DNA from: Adiantum capillus-veneris
Lineage: Eukaryota; Streptophyta; Polypodiopsida; Polypodiales; Pteridaceae
Assembly: GCA_014529385.2 (NCBI GenBank)
Contig: CM043957.1
Span: 66,108,003 to 66,172,002 of the forward strand
Direction: 5' to 3'
DNA: 64,000 nt
Part shown: piece after piece, positions 23,860 to 35,159 of the stretch
Position numbering within the stretch: position 1 is the first letter of the stretch
Layout of the letters: each line of letters opens with the position of its first letter
Notes under the pieces: model-generated
What the model was told of the DNA's origin: nothing
What the model saw: the letters and a program-made list of their open reading frames with translations, nothing else
Database searches by the model: none
Program-made: the position numbers and the translations under genes

Positions 23860-24296
23860 TTGTGATATCTTAAATATATCCTGGTGGTGTTATTGTCATT
23901 CCTTAGGTAGATGGGGCCATAACCCCAAGCTTGGATTATCTTAAGCTATCGCATGAATGGACATCCCAAAATGATGTCAAAATTGATGTGTTTCCCAAAA
24001 TTTACTATGGAAAATGGATGTCCATACTCTATTCCACATGAGCTGACCACCACTTGCTCCCATACTCCTATGGGTGTTTCAACATAGGCATTTTCTAACT
24101 TCAATTTCATATAAGTTTCTCTAAGGACTAGTTTTTCCCACTTCCCCCATATTTCTTTTATAGTAGCTATGGCTGCACCTACTATTTCATGTGGGTTTTT
24201 CTTAGAGCTGGTTGTCTCCCATATTTCTTTTGTAGCTATGGCTGCACCTGCTCCACTATGTAAAATAGCTATTATTTTGATGTTTTTGCATTCCAC
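23860..24296 (-). pseudogene. Gy2 retropepsin-like domain
   Basis: The frame shows VETPIGVWEQVVVSSCGIEY followed by FDIILGCPFMR and a LKIIQAWGYGPI tail after a stop. I-I-L-G-x-P-[FW] is the second conserved block of Gypsy proteases; the first D-[ST]-G block is not clearly preserved (HSGAG near the start of the frame may be its remnant). The protease would process Gag-Pol. Broken. Confidence 0.55.
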
Positions 24297-25423
24297 TGGT
24301 CGATTGTGTTTCCTTGTTCTCCTTCACAACATGAAGCTTTGTTGTTGCCATGGTTGCTTGATCATGCTCTTGTTTTGCTTTCAGCTTTTCTCTATTGACC
24401 TTCCATGATTTACATTAGGTCCTAATAGATTTGCCACTAGTTTTTGTTATTTTAATGTAGTTGGTCTCTCTTCATCACTCTTTTCATTCCTAAATTCTTG
24501 AGCCTAGGCTTTTGTTACCACCTTGATAGGAGAGTTTTTCTCAGGATGATCTGACCCATTTGAACCAGGTAGAATTTCTATCATGTTGATGGAAGTTTTC
24601 CTCTTTATTAGGATGTTCTAGGAAATCTTGAATGAGATGTATTTTGGCACAATGTAGACAAAATCCAAATGTTCTCGTTGTTTTCTCTTTGTACGAACAA
24701 TGTATTGGCCAATGATTTCCTCCACACTCACAATATGTTCCTTTTTATTGAGGTTTTTTTAATGGTAGTTGAGCCATGGGAGATGTTTGATAGTGCCATT
24801 CTTTGATATGATTACGATTGTAGTAACACTTGTTTGTCTAATGGTTTGTCTAGTTTTGTTCAATTGAGCATGATTTTGGTTGGTGTGGCACGTTTGCATC
24901 TAAAGGTTGTGGCTGAGTGTATCTAGCAATGACTCTAGTGTCATTAAAAAGTGGTGGTTGAAAATGTAGCACATATTGGTCTCTCAGCCATTGGCAATCT
25001 CTTGGTGGTGGTGGTTGGTTCATAGGTGGAGGATTTTGTAGTTTCTTTCTCACAAGATTTTGATTGTAATAGCCCTCAATGCTTTCATGATTGGTCCACT
25101 TTTGTTCAATGTGTAATATTTTGTGCTTGTTTGAAGGCTTGGTGCATCCTTTTGACTACCTCTTCAACTAGTTGTTTAACATTGGCTAGCTGCTACACAA
25201 TATTCATTTTCTTGGTTGTAGTCTCACTTGTTGTTGAGCTTGTTTCAGTAGTTGAGACATCATTGTATTCTAATATCTTTATAAAAGCTTTGTAGTTGTT
25301 CACAAGATACAAATCTTGCCTCATCACTCCTTCTAGAGCAAAACCCTTCAAGTAAAGATTTTTTTGGCATGTTTTATTTTTTACAGCATTAATGAATATC
25401 ATTAATAATCTGTCTTGTTGTTT

Positions 25424-25615
25424 TCATCTCCACAAATATTCCTTCACCCTCTCTTTATGCTTTTGTCTAAAAGCATATATTTGTGACTCAATGTTATGCT
25501 TTATTCCTTGTTTGAAAAATTCTTCTGCAAACTCTCTTAAGAGATCCTCTATTGTGGCAAAAGCTTCTTGACTAAGTGGTTGGAACCAAGTCAAAAATAT
25601 CCCTTTTAAGGTCAA
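25424..25615 (-). pseudogene. Gy2 Gag capsid fragment
   Basis: LKGIFLTWFQPL then FATIEDLLREFAEEFFKQG and IYAFRQKHKERVKEYLWR follow the capsid pattern (L.G.A..W..L....I..W..L...F...F). A stop follows at once. Flanking frames continue the homology with shifts. Confidence 0.6.
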
Positions 25616-26959
25616 GTCAATTCCCTTGTATTGCGTATGGAAATTATATGCTTACTATGCTCTCAAGACTTTCTTAAAAATGGATACATGTGCTTGAGGA
25701 TCTCTGGATCCACCATATTTCTTGTTCACACATTTTTCTACTTGAGATGGTCTCATACATCATGGCTCAATCAATTATCTTATCATTTTTGGGTTTATCA
25801 CAAAGACATCTCTATCTACTTCTTGTCATCTTGGAGGAAATCTTGGTGGAATCCTCTTTGATATATGCTTTGGCCTTGTTTCTAGTACTCCATTTCCAAT
25901 TGTGGTTCTATTGAACCCACCACAATGGTATAATCACATGTTTGGCTAATGGGATTATGAGCTACAGTCCCTTATACATCAGTCTTTGATGCTTGAGATT
26001 TCTTGGATCTTGTAGCTTCAACCTCCACTATATCCTTGAAACTCATTGAATCATGTTCTTCCTAGTATTTGTGTCTCAAATATCACTTGTGTGTTCACAT
26101 TCCACTGTCTATAATATGTAGAGAGAAAAGTACCCACATAGGTATACCTTTCCAGATCAATTGGACTAATAGGTTTGAACTCTCGTCCATACTTATCTAC
26201 CATCAAAACTTGAACTCCTTAGGAGTCTCTATACATGAATAAATAGAGGTTCTTCCAGTCTATCAATTCTCTAGCCTTGGGTTCTACACACTTATGGAAG
26301 TTTTGGTGATCATTGTTTACAAACTTGTAGAGAATACAATACATTCAATGGAACTTGATTTGGATTACCAATTGCAAGATATGTCAATTGCAAAGTAGCT
26401 TTGCTCACTTTCTTCTTATACACATATAGCGAGTTCTTCAAAAGAGCTTGCTTTGTCCCTTAGAATCTGACCTTTATACCTAGGGCTTTTTAAAATTGGC
26501 AAACAACTTGCCCTTGACAGGATATTTTTGCCAAAAAAGTAGTATACAAGCACCTAAATTTTCATTATGTTGCTCAGATCATTTTTGAGTGCTGAGATCA
26601 TTCTTGAGCCTTTAAATTATTTTGAGAAAAGAGTGAAATTTTGTATCTACAATGGGGTGGTTAGGTTTTGAAATCCTTAGCGACACATACATCAAGATGC
26701 GTAAAATGATCAAAGCATATTTTGGGGTTAAAACTTAAAGTTGACCAATGAGTTAGTGCTCTGAGGCCCTCAAGGTTAATAACCTTGCATGACTTTTCCA
26801 AAAATCCCGCACAAAATGAGCCGAGCTCACATTGGTTTGGGTACTTATGGTTATTGGTGAATTTTTTGCATTGTTAACCTTTTATGGATCTTCTCCCAAG
26901 GTCCTAGAGCCTAGGTTGATTAGACAGTTGTAAAACTATCTAAGCCTCCATAAGGTGAT

Positions 26960-27850
26960 AGAAACAAAGAATTGACATCACCATTGGGCAGGGGTTTTAC
27001 CTTAAGAAGCATGGCAAAGCTCATTTAACCTTCACAAAGTGCCAAAAACAATTTGAACCAAATTTATGATATGAGGCCAAAATGATGAGAGATGCGGTAA
27101 AAATTACTCTCGCTAAAGCAGTCATAACTTCCCTATACAATGTTAGATTTCAAAGCTATTTTTCTCAAAACAAAGCCCTTAACTAACTCTATAACTACTA
27201 TGTTCAAAACTTTTCCAATTATGATGTTTAAGGAGCCAAATTTTGAGAGGAAGTTAGGGTGTTTCAAAAGTTGGCCAAAAAATTTTCTCTCTATTGCTAA
27301 GATATTTTTGAGGGTTTTTTGAGCAAAAAGTAGACCAAAGGTCTTAAAAGCACTTTTGGATAGACATCTGTACTCAACTCTTGAATTTTGTGAGAAAGTT
27401 CCAAAAATCGTATGAGCATACAGAGAGTGATTGAAGCACAATTTCAAATTTTGACATCACCCCTTAGGAGGTAGGTTTTACCCTACATGACATGACACCC
27501 TTCACTTTTGGAACAGCTTGTGAAAAATGATCAAGCCAGTAAGGATTGATAGAAGAAGATTTAGGATACATTAACATTGGACTCAGAAGGGTGGTTTTAC
27601 CATGGGCGGGAGGGGGGGGGTTCGAAAGTACAAAAAGTCCAAAATGATATGAGAGACAACAAAAACAACTCTTAGTAAAATAGTCATAACTTTGTCATAC
27701 GGTGTTGGATTGAAAAATTCATTGATCAAAATACACTTAATAAGCTCCACAACTTTCATGAATTTTTTTTTTGCAATTCTAAAGTTTGATAGGTGTTACA
27801 ATGCTCCAAATATAGGAGGGGTAGTAAAGACTAGCTTTTGGTAGTTTTGC
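26960..27850. repeat. diverged ~575 bp direct repeat, possibly LTR-derived
   Basis: A block around 27,058-27,260 (AATGATGAGAGATGCGG, CAGTCATAACTTCCC, AGCCCTTAACTAACTC) recurs in changed form at 27,635-27,820 (AATGATATGAGAGACAAC, TAGTCATAACTTTGTC). TTTTACC motifs at about 26,995, 27,468 and 27,594 suggest a third partial unit. The ORFs over it have no domain. It lies between Gy3 pol and Gy2 gag and may be a decayed LTR. Confidence 0.55.
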
Positions 27851-28017
27851 AAGTTTACGCTCACACTGTTTTGGATATAGGTTTGACTTGTGACGACCCA
27901 ACCCCTTATAATATGTGAGTGAGCTTCAAGGGCTCTTTCATTGAACCTTGGTCCCAAATAATGTGATACATATTTAGTGGTACAATCTTGTGGCTCAATT
28001 TAGAGACTGAGTCCAAA

Positions 28018-29390
28018 TCAGATGTGTTGAGGCCAGCTTGGGGCTATTAAAAACATTGACACAAACAACATGGAACTAGACAAGGATCTAGCCACTTCAA
28101 GGGCCAAGAACTTCAGCATATGAAAAATTCTCAAATGAGCATTGATGAATATGCTTATGTTTATAGGGATCCATCGAAGTATATAATAGAGAATCAAGCT
28201 CAAGGACAAGGTCATGTGCAAGATGGTTTGCCAATAAGTTTCAAATGGCCCATAGGATCAGCATTCCAATGAGATACACACCTCTCTCATAAAGTTTGAT
28301 GGTTTCTTTGCTTCTTTTTTCGTTTGTACAGTCTTTCTTTATGATTGTAAAGTCATAGATGCATCTACATGAACATGGAAAATCACCTCCCAATCTAGCT
28401 AATGAAGTACTAGCTTCATGTTGATCACCTCCTTTAGGCACTAGAAATTGGCCTTACATTTTGGGGTCCATATAAACTTTTTCCCCTTTTGAGTCAAATC
28501 ATATAGAGGAAGTGCTTTTGCGGCAAACATAATAAATCTTTTGTAAAATTTGACGTACCCCAAGAATGAGCTCAGTTCAAATACATGAGTAGATGCTCGA
28601 GATTGCTAAACACACTCCACATTATCCTCTACCATTTCCATAACATTCTAGAGATGATGTGCCCTAAAAGCTGGCCTTTCCATACCATGAATATTGACTT
28701 GAAAGGATTCAGAAATATTCTCTTCTCTTTCTTTCAAAAACCATTTCTAGAAATAATAGATGCATAGAAATAATAGATGCATTTCCTCATATGAGAAGAT
28801 CGTGAAGTCATCCATAAAAATAGCCACGAACTTGGGCAAAACTCACTAAAGATCTCCGTCATGCATCGTTGAAAGGTTGTTGGAGCATTACATAACCCAA
28901 ACAACATTACCAAATACATGAAGGCTCTCCATTCGATGATGAATATCATTTTTCCTTGATCTTTTGGTGCAACCTTTAGCTAACTGTAGCCACTATAACC
29001 GTCCATAAAATTGTACATTTTGTGGCGAGCACTCTCGATCAAAAACAATCTGCTTGCCACTTTAGTAATGAAACTTGTTTTCCAAAGATTGTCCATTTCC
29101 TCTTTGACTTTCTTCGCATAATTCAGGTTCATTCTATACCTTTGCAGTCTCACTAGTCTAGCATTTGGTTTCAGTGATATCCAAAGTTGACACAATTTTG
29201 GATCTACTCCTTTCAAATATATGTACTCCCATGCAAATACATCTTTATATTCTTGAACAATGCCCTTGCTTTCTTTGATCTTTGGCTTTAGATGCTTGTT
29301 GATTTTTACCATTCTAGGGTTCTCATATGTTCCAAGATTCCACTCTTCGACTTCCTGATCATTTGAAAGTAACCAGTTCATACCACCTCC
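28018..29390 (-). pseudogene. Gy3: Ty3/Gypsy reverse transcriptase and RNase H remnant
   Basis: On the minus strand: a linker with IVQEYKDVFAWEY (about 29,260), palm wording with YAKKVKEEMDNLWKTSFI (about 29,110), KMYNFMDGYSGYS ending at 28,980, IIEWRAFMYLVMLFGLCNAP and TTFQRCMTEIF (28,940-28,850), then a Trp-for-Asp damaged catalytic box (FLWMTSRS) near 28,800. KFYKRFIMFAAKALPLYDL and FIWTPKCKANF (about 28,550-28,460) mark the connection to RNase H. Stops throughout. The order relative to Gy2 gag is reversed, so Gy3 is a separate copy. Confidence 0.75.
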
Positions 29391-29484
29391 TTTTACCTTG
29401 GTGAATGGCTCAACTTCTTTCTCAATGTGAATACCAAGTGCATTGAATGGATCATCAAAGAAAGCCCAGGTTCCATTTCTAGGC

Positions 29485-29691
29485 TTTCAACAACTGGGTT
29501 TGGATGCTCAGTGTTGGTATGGCCATGACCTGCTAATGGTGGTGTGTGTGTGTGTGTGTGTGAGTGTGTGCGCGTATTCTTCTTCCTCTTTCGTTGTGCT
29601 CCCAACTCCTCTCCTTCATCTGGTATCAGAGTTGTTTCAACAGCTGGGTTTGGATGCTCATTGTTGGTATGGCCATGACCTGCTAATGGTG

Positions 29692-29724
<33 letters not shown>

Positions 29725-29790
29725 TATTCTTCTTCCTCTTTCGTTGTGCTACCAGCTCCTCTCCTTCATCTGGTATTAGAGTTGTTTCAT
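29485..29790 (+). repeat. 150 bp tandem duplication carrying (TG)n and primer site
   Basis: Two copies with period 150 (from TTTCAACAACTGGG at 29,485 and TTTCAACAGCTGGG at 29,635), each with ATGGTGGTGTG, a (TG)n, TCTTCCTCTTTCGTTG and CTCCTTCATCTGGTAT. The first holds an exact TGGTATCAGAG primer core at 29,621; the second has one change (TGGTATTAGAG). The (TG)n-to-CTTCA part equals the tail of the Co1 3' LTR. See the finding on its origin. Confidence 0.85.
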
Positions 29791-29799
29791 TCCCGAAAT

Positions 29800-30889
29800 C
29801 GCTTCCACGTGCCCTCACTTTCAAGAGTGCAAACACGGTTCCGACTTTGACATTGGCATCTTGTGGTTTTACCCCCCTTTCGGAGCCATACGTGCCATCA
29901 AAAACCTCATTCAAGCTACGATTTAGGAGCTGCATTTTTCAGCCCTCTTTTGGTAATTTGTGATGCAGAGCTTCCATAGCCATTACAGGTACCATTGTTG
30001 CAGTCTCTTCTATCTACAAAAGCCTACAGCTCATTTGGGAGTGTGTAGCCTCTTTCAGAGTGGCCGCATACACACACATAGAGTGGGAGTTTGACAGCAT
30101 TGTCTTCTTTGACTACAGCTACAGATAAAGGTACGGGTACAGGTAGATAGACCGGCTTGATTAGCTTCCTCTGTGCTTCTCGGCCTCAATTTTGGCTTCA
30201 GCTACTAGATCGGCATCGACTCACATGCTACAGGTTTCAGTGCTTGCAATATTTTGGTTCCAGAGGGAGGAATTTTTTTATGCGTACATGCATATGTTGG
30301 CACTTTTGACAGTGTTTGTTGAGAGCGGTTTGACTCCCTGCAGGGATCTTTCTTTGCATGCACATGCTTTTGGTGCCTGTTTGAGCGTCGTGGCAGACTT
30401 GCACGTCTTTGTGGATACTGCCATTGTACGCTTTTCTAGAGCCATATTTTGGCTAGTACGGCAGCCCCGGTCATTTCTGAGACTTGATCCGGATGATAGC
30501 CATTTATAAGACTTGGCTATACGTTTTGTTGCATAACCTACATTGTTGAGGGTTGATAGCATGAGGTTTTCATTGAGGCGGGGTATTCTCAAATGTGGAG
30601 ATACCTTCGGTGATACAGGTAGCTGGAGCATCCCTTATGAGACCTTACCATAGGACATGTATAGAGTGGTATAGGTGCTTTTGACGTGGAATTGGCGGTC
30701 TATGGTCAATTTGACAGTTTATGCACCTCATTTGGACTCTATACAATGTGCTTTTGAGATGCATTTCCCTCTTTTATTCTTTGTGAGTGACATACTTGGT
30801 CATTTTGTCTCATATTTTGGTTGACATAGTCCCAAATACAAAGGATACTCTACTGAAATTTTTCCAAAATCTTTGGTAGTTTTGTCACC
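29800..30889 (+). other. Co1 leader, non-coding
   Basis: Between primer site and gag ATG. The ORFs here (for example 30,192-30,509 and the minus-strand 30,278-30,631) overlap each other and show no domain. I see no structured feature besides a TTTTGAC/TGGCAC-rich stretch. Confidence 0.5.
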
Positions 30890-31540
30890 ATGTCTACTAG
30901 CAAAGACCGTGACATTTATGAGATCAAGAAGTTTAACGGCACTAATTTTCAGCTTTGGAAGAACCAAATGCATAATGTGCTTGTCCAAAAGAAGCAAAGG
31001 TGTATTATTTCCTATGCGGCTAGAACTGAAGATATGCACATGACTCGGTTTCAGTGGGAGGAGCTTGATGAGCTATGCAGGTCTATGATTAGACTGCACC
31101 TTGGTGATTCGGTGTACTTTTCAGTGTTAGAATGCGAGACGTCTCATGCTTTATGGTAGAAATTATGCGACACTTACAAAAAGGATACGGCTAGCAATAA
31201 GGTTTTCCTGATGCAAAAACTTTTCAACCTTCGTATGAAGGAGTCAGCTAGCATTGCCAGCCATATCAATGATTTTTATTCTCTTTTTGCCTAAATTTGT
31301 GCACAACGCATGACCATTGATGATGAGATGAAAGCAATCTTTTTGCTTTGTCTGTTGCCACCCTCTTGGGATATCTTTTGCACATATGTTGGTAAGTCTA
31401 CTCCTAATGATATGCTAAAGTACGATGATGTTACTAGTGCACTTTTGTCAGATGAGATGCGTCAAAAGATCATGACTAGCTCACATCATGACGAAGCTCA
31501 TTATGTGCAAAGGGATGATAAGCAACGTAAGGGCCGTTAA
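30890..31540 (+). pseudogene. Co1 gag
   Basis: It opens with ATG at 30,890 and the typical Copia Gag start IKKFNGTNFQLWKNQM, then ECETSHALW, LMQKLFNLRMKES and LPPSWDIFC, which match the UBN2/Retrotran_gag_2 layout. In-frame stops at 31,157 and 31,292 interrupt an otherwise single frame. It ends at 31,540 (KQRKGR) without a CCHC knuckle. Gag forms the virus-like particle. A single-frame pattern with few stops suggests moderate age. Confidence 0.75.
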
Positions 31541-31572
31541 ATGAACTGAACATAGTTCAAGATGACAGTAAT

Positions 31573-32160
31573 ATGCAAGACATTAATATGTTGACTGAAA
31601 ATAATGATGTCTTTTATGATGCACATGAAACTCTATCTTTGCAGAGTTCTATGCCAGTTAAACTCCTTGTTAGTGGTGAAGTATCCCATACATGGATTCT
31701 TGATGCGGGTGCTTCTTTGCATGTCACACCTCATAGGCATTGGTTTACTATATACGAGGAAACCATTGGCTCTGTTACACTTAGTGATAGTTACTCTTGT
31801 GACATTGTTGGCGTAGGTGATATTGCCATGGTTATGGAAAATGGGGTGAAGTTTATCATCCATAATGTGCGTCATGTTCCAGCCTTGACATGCAATCTGA
31901 TTTCGGTTGGAAGTCTTGATGACTTGGGTTACAAAGTCACTTTTCATCAGCAGTCTTGGTGTGTTTCGAAGGGTTGTCTTACTATAGCCCATGGTTCTAA
32001 ACTTGGTTCACTTTATCTTCTTTATGTATCTGATAAAAACAGTGTTCTTTCTATAACCGAGCTGCCAATCGTGCTTTGTGGCATAGCCGGTTAGGACATT
32101 TGTCAAAGAAGGGAATGGAGACACTCTCTCGTTTTGGCTACTTACCATCTTTGTCATTTT
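31573..32160 (+). pseudogene. Co1 protease and pre-integrase domain
   Basis: The frame has WILDAGASLHVTPH (about 31,693), the Copia protease active site with Ala replacing the usual Ser/Thr of DSGAS, then VRHVPALTCNLISVGSLDDL, the conserved NLISVG block. A frameshift near 32,060 leads into LWHSRLGHLSKKGMETL (from about 32,080), the GAG-pre-integrase motif. It would cleave the polyprotein. Confidence 0.75.
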
Positions 32161-32239
32161 TTTTATTTTCCCTCTTCTGAGCACTGTCAATATGGAAAGC
32201 AAACACGGACACATCGTACACATTCTTTTGACAAAGAAA

Positions 32240-33060
32240 GAAAACCCTTAGAGATTTATGTGGGCCTATGCCTTCTAAATTCCATGGTGGTGTGTCCTAT
32301 TATGTTACATCGATTGACGATGCAACACGGCATGTTTGGGTCTATGCCATGAAGTCTAAAGCTGAGACCTTTTCTTACTTCAAGAAGTTCTTATCTAGTG
32401 TTGAAACTCACTCTGAACATAAGTTGAAAGCTTTGCGCTCATACAATGGTGGAGAATATGTCTCCAAAGAGTTTACAGACTTCTATTCAAGTAGGGGAAT
32501 TAGGCGTGAATTTACAGCTCCTTATACCCCTGCACAAAATGGTGTTGTGGAACGAATGAATAGGACCATCCAAGAGCAGATTATGTCTATGCTATTGCAA
32601 GCTAATTTACCACAAGAGTTTTGGGCTGAAGCATTATACACAACCGTGTCCTTGATCAATAGATCACCACATGCTTCGTTACAGTTTTGTGTACCTTTGG
32701 AGTTATGGTCAGGACATAAATTGTCTTATGAAAAACTCGCACATTTGGTTGTGAAGCTTATCCACATGCACCCAAGGAGTTGTATGCTAAGCTAGATCCT
32801 AAGTCCAAGAAATGCATCTTCATTGGCTATGGTGTAGATGGTCAGTTTGGCTATCGTTTATGGGATCCGAAAAGTCAATCAGTGATCTGTAGCAGTGATA
32901 TTGTTTTTAATGAGACTAAGATGCATAGACAGCCAATGAAAGAGGTTGAATTCTGAAAAGTGACATTTTCCAATGTATCACCTCCTGTCCAGACAGCTCC
33001 CGAGCCACTTACTACACAGGCTAGTATGAGTTCTAATCAACCGTGAAGATCTCAAAGAGT
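32240..33060 (+). pseudogene. Co1 integrase core, second catalytic Asp changed
   Basis: RDLCGPMPS (about 32,253) carries the first catalytic Asp, SIDDATRHVWVYAMKSK follows, then LRSYNGGEYVS at about 32,433. Codon 32,442-32,444 is TAC (Tyr) where the family has Asp (RSDNGGE). The Glu is kept in AQNGVVERMNRT (about 32,536). Downstream, FWAEALYTTVSLINRSPH and, after a frameshift near 32,750, FIGYGVDGQFGYRLWDP close the domain. With D-Y-E instead of D-D-E, strand transfer is not expected. Confidence 0.8.
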
Positions 33061-33455
33061 CTCACATCCAACAGAATGTTTTGTTCCAGACAAATAGTGG
33101 TGAGCCTTATTGTTACAAAGAGGCTATGCTAGCCAATGATAAGCTTCAGTGTGGGAACATGCTATGAAGAGGGAATTGTCGAGTATTACAAAGAACAAAA
33201 CATGGGAACTTGTTCCATTGCCAAAAGGTAGGAAAGCATTGCCTTGTAAATGACTTTACAAGAAGAAGATTGACAATTACAAAGCGCGTTTAGTGGCCAA
33301 AGGTTTCAAGCAAGAATATGGTGTCGATTTCTAGGAAATATTTTCTCTAGTGGTCAAGATGACCACACTGAGAATGTTGCTTGCTTTGGTTGCCACTGAA
33401 GATATGGAGCTTGATCAAATGGATGTCATTATAGCTTTCTTACATGGTGATCTTG
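33060..33455 (+). pseudogene. Co1 reverse transcriptase, 5' part
   Basis: Frames include KNKTWELVPLPKGRKALPCK (about 33,190-33,250), YKARLVAKGFKQEYGVDF (about 33,280) and LDQMDVIIAFLHGDL ending at 33,455. Three stops interrupt. The text continues without loss at 39,604 once Gy4 and one TCTTG are set aside. Confidence 0.8.
33451..33455. repeat. target-site duplication of Gy4, left
   Basis: TCTTG, directly before the LTR that starts TGTAAGAAC. The same TCTTG follows the other LTR at 39,599-39,603. Confidence 0.95.
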
Positions 33456-33626
33456 TGTAAGAACTAGGGAACTAGACCTTGAGATCCTCCTCCCAACCTC
33501 CCTTTATATAGGTGGGCTCCTAGCCCCTTGCCCTAGATGGATCCCTTGTCCACACTGCCTAGCCCGACCCTTGGCCGTAGTCCATGACTATCCTAGTTCT
33601 TAGGGTTCAGGACCCTTGTCCTGACA
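33456..33626 (-). other. Gy4 3' LTR
   Basis: On the plus strand TGTAAGAAC...CCTGACA (so TGTCAGG...TTCTTACA on the minus strand). It contains TATATAAAGG on the minus strand. It pairs with 39,428-39,598. Confidence 0.95.
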
Positions 33627-33646
33627 TTACTCCCCCCTTAAAGAAG
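33627..33646 (-). other. Gy4 polypurine tract
   Basis: On the minus strand CTTTAAGGGGGGAGTAA abuts the 3' LTR. This is the usual primer for plus-strand DNA synthesis. Confidence 0.8.
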
Positions 33647-34118
33647 AGTTTTCATCCTCGAAAACAAAAGTGGGAAACTTCTTCTTAAGAACACTAATGT
33701 TTTCCCAAGTGGCACCTTCTTCAGGTCGGTCTTTCCACTTGATTAAGGCTTGTTGTCATACATGATGTCGTGTCCGCAACTCATGATAATCCATAACACG
33801 TTCAGGTTCATGCGGTAAAGTAGGAGGTTCAATGTAATCGACCAGACGAGCATGTGATGGTAGTAGTAGTTTGTAGGCATGATCACCAACTCGCTTGAGT
33901 ATTTTGAAAGGCCCACAATATCGGGGAGACTTTCTGAAAGGTCTAGTTTTCAGACTTTCTGAATGTTCTGGCACACGTAAAAATACTTCCTCCCCTTCTT
34001 CGAAGGTAACTTGCCGACGTTTCTCATCAGCGTATTTCTTATACCGATCCTGTGCTTGTCGGACATTCTAACGAGCAAGTTTCAGCATATCCATGTGGTC
34101 TTGGAGAAAATCCTTAAC
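33640..34118 (-). pseudogene. Gy4 integrase C-terminus with chromodomain
   Basis: The minus-strand frame has EEGEEVFLRVPEHSES (about 34,000), RKSPRYCGPFKILKRVGDHA (33,925), then YHELRTRHHV at 33,785-33,756 and, past a stop, QALIKWKDRPEEGATWE and a LEDE-like FVFEDENSSLRGE end. VKWKxxPxxxATWE is the chromodomain pattern that directs chromoviruses to marked chromatin. One stop splits it. Confidence 0.8.
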
Positions 34119-34990
34119 CTATTGGAGTTTTTCGGTTGCCAACCCCACCGTAACTGGTGAACTAGGTTGAAACCCGTACATGAGCATGAAAGGACTAAAA
34201 TCTGTTGTGACATGCTTAGAACTATTGTAGGCACACTCAAGAATAGGTAAGTATTCTTCCCAATCTGTCTGTTTTTTGCTGACGTATGCTCTTAGCATAT
34301 CCTCTAGCACCTGGTTAACCCGTTTCGTTTGACCATCTGTTTCTGGATGATCAGCTGTATTGAGGTTGAGTTGTGTACCCAATCGTTTAAATACAGCTCT
34401 CCAAAAGTGGCTGTTAAACTTGGGGTCACGGTCACTAACAATGTTACTTGGCAACCTATACAATTTGTATAGATTGTCCGCAAATAACTTTGCTAGTTTC
34501 GGTGTCTTAACCGTTGATTTGGTCAGAATAAGCTTACATCGTTTAGTCAACCTATCTACGACCACCCATACTGAGTCATGACCTCGTATAGTGGTTGGTA
34601 AACCTACAATGAAATCCATGGAGATACTTTCCCATTTTCCATTGGGAATTTCCAAAGGATGTAAGAGTTCTCCTGCTTTCAGGCACTCTGCTTTGTTAAC
34701 TTGACATTTTTGGCAATGCAAGACATAAGCTTGAACAAAGCCATGTAGACATGGCCAGTAAAACTGTCGTCGTACGAGAGAATAAGTTTTTCTAATCCCC
34801 GGGTGCCCTGCACTTGGACTATCATGACATTCATAAAGAATTTGGCGTCGAATGTCTGTGTCCGTCGGTACACAAACTCTCCCCTTGTGGAATCGGTACC
34901 CATTATCGATGGTAAAATGCTTCCATCACTGTAGCTCATCATTTGATAAAGGAGAACTAGGTGTGGAGGTTAACTGGACACTACCTGCAT
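34119..34990 (-). pseudogene. Gy4 integrase zinc finger and core, catalytic Glu changed
   Basis: Zinc finger: YECHDSPSAGHPGIRKTY then LHCQKCQ (34,840-34,700). Core: SMDFIVGLPTT (first Asp, about 34,625), NIVSDRDPKFNSHFW (second Asp, about 34,440), and HPETDGQTKRVNQ at about 34,335, where the catalytic Glu of TERVN is Lys (codon 34,323-34,325). A frameshift or stop precedes 34,721. The change abolishes the DDE triad as written. Confidence 0.85.
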
Positions 34991-35159
34991 TGGAGTGAGA
35001 AGGATCCCTCTTTTGAACATGGCTCCACACTTTGGAATATGTTTCATCTTGCTCATATTTTCCCTTGAGAGATTCTAAAAATTCACTACGAAGTTCCGTG
35101 AACAAGAGCAAATTGATCTCTGGCATTCGACTAAGAGCGTCTGCCACTACATTGTATCA

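Larger units (their letters stand above)
23690..26460 (-). mobile_element. Gy2: Ty3/Gypsy gag-protease remnant
   Basis: Read on the minus strand from about 26,460 down: capsid-like frames (DKYGREFKPISPIDLERY near 26,210-26,140), a Gag stretch at 25,615-25,424 (LKGIFLTWF, FAEEFFKQGIK, YAFRQKHKERVKEYL), a Cys/His stretch near 24,700-24,640, then the aspartic-protease fold at 24,296-23,860. Reverse transcriptase should come next but is replaced at 23,690 by LTR-X. Multiple stops; inactive. Confidence 0.65.

Noticed and set aside
29393-29935. 180-codon minus-strand ORF with His-Thr repeats
   Set aside because: It runs antisense through the duplicated LTR tail and (TG)n. The Thr-His blocks are the translated microsatellite.
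31633-31992. Minus-strand ORF of 119 codons
   Set aside because: Antisense of the Co1 protease, which has clear motifs on the plus strand.
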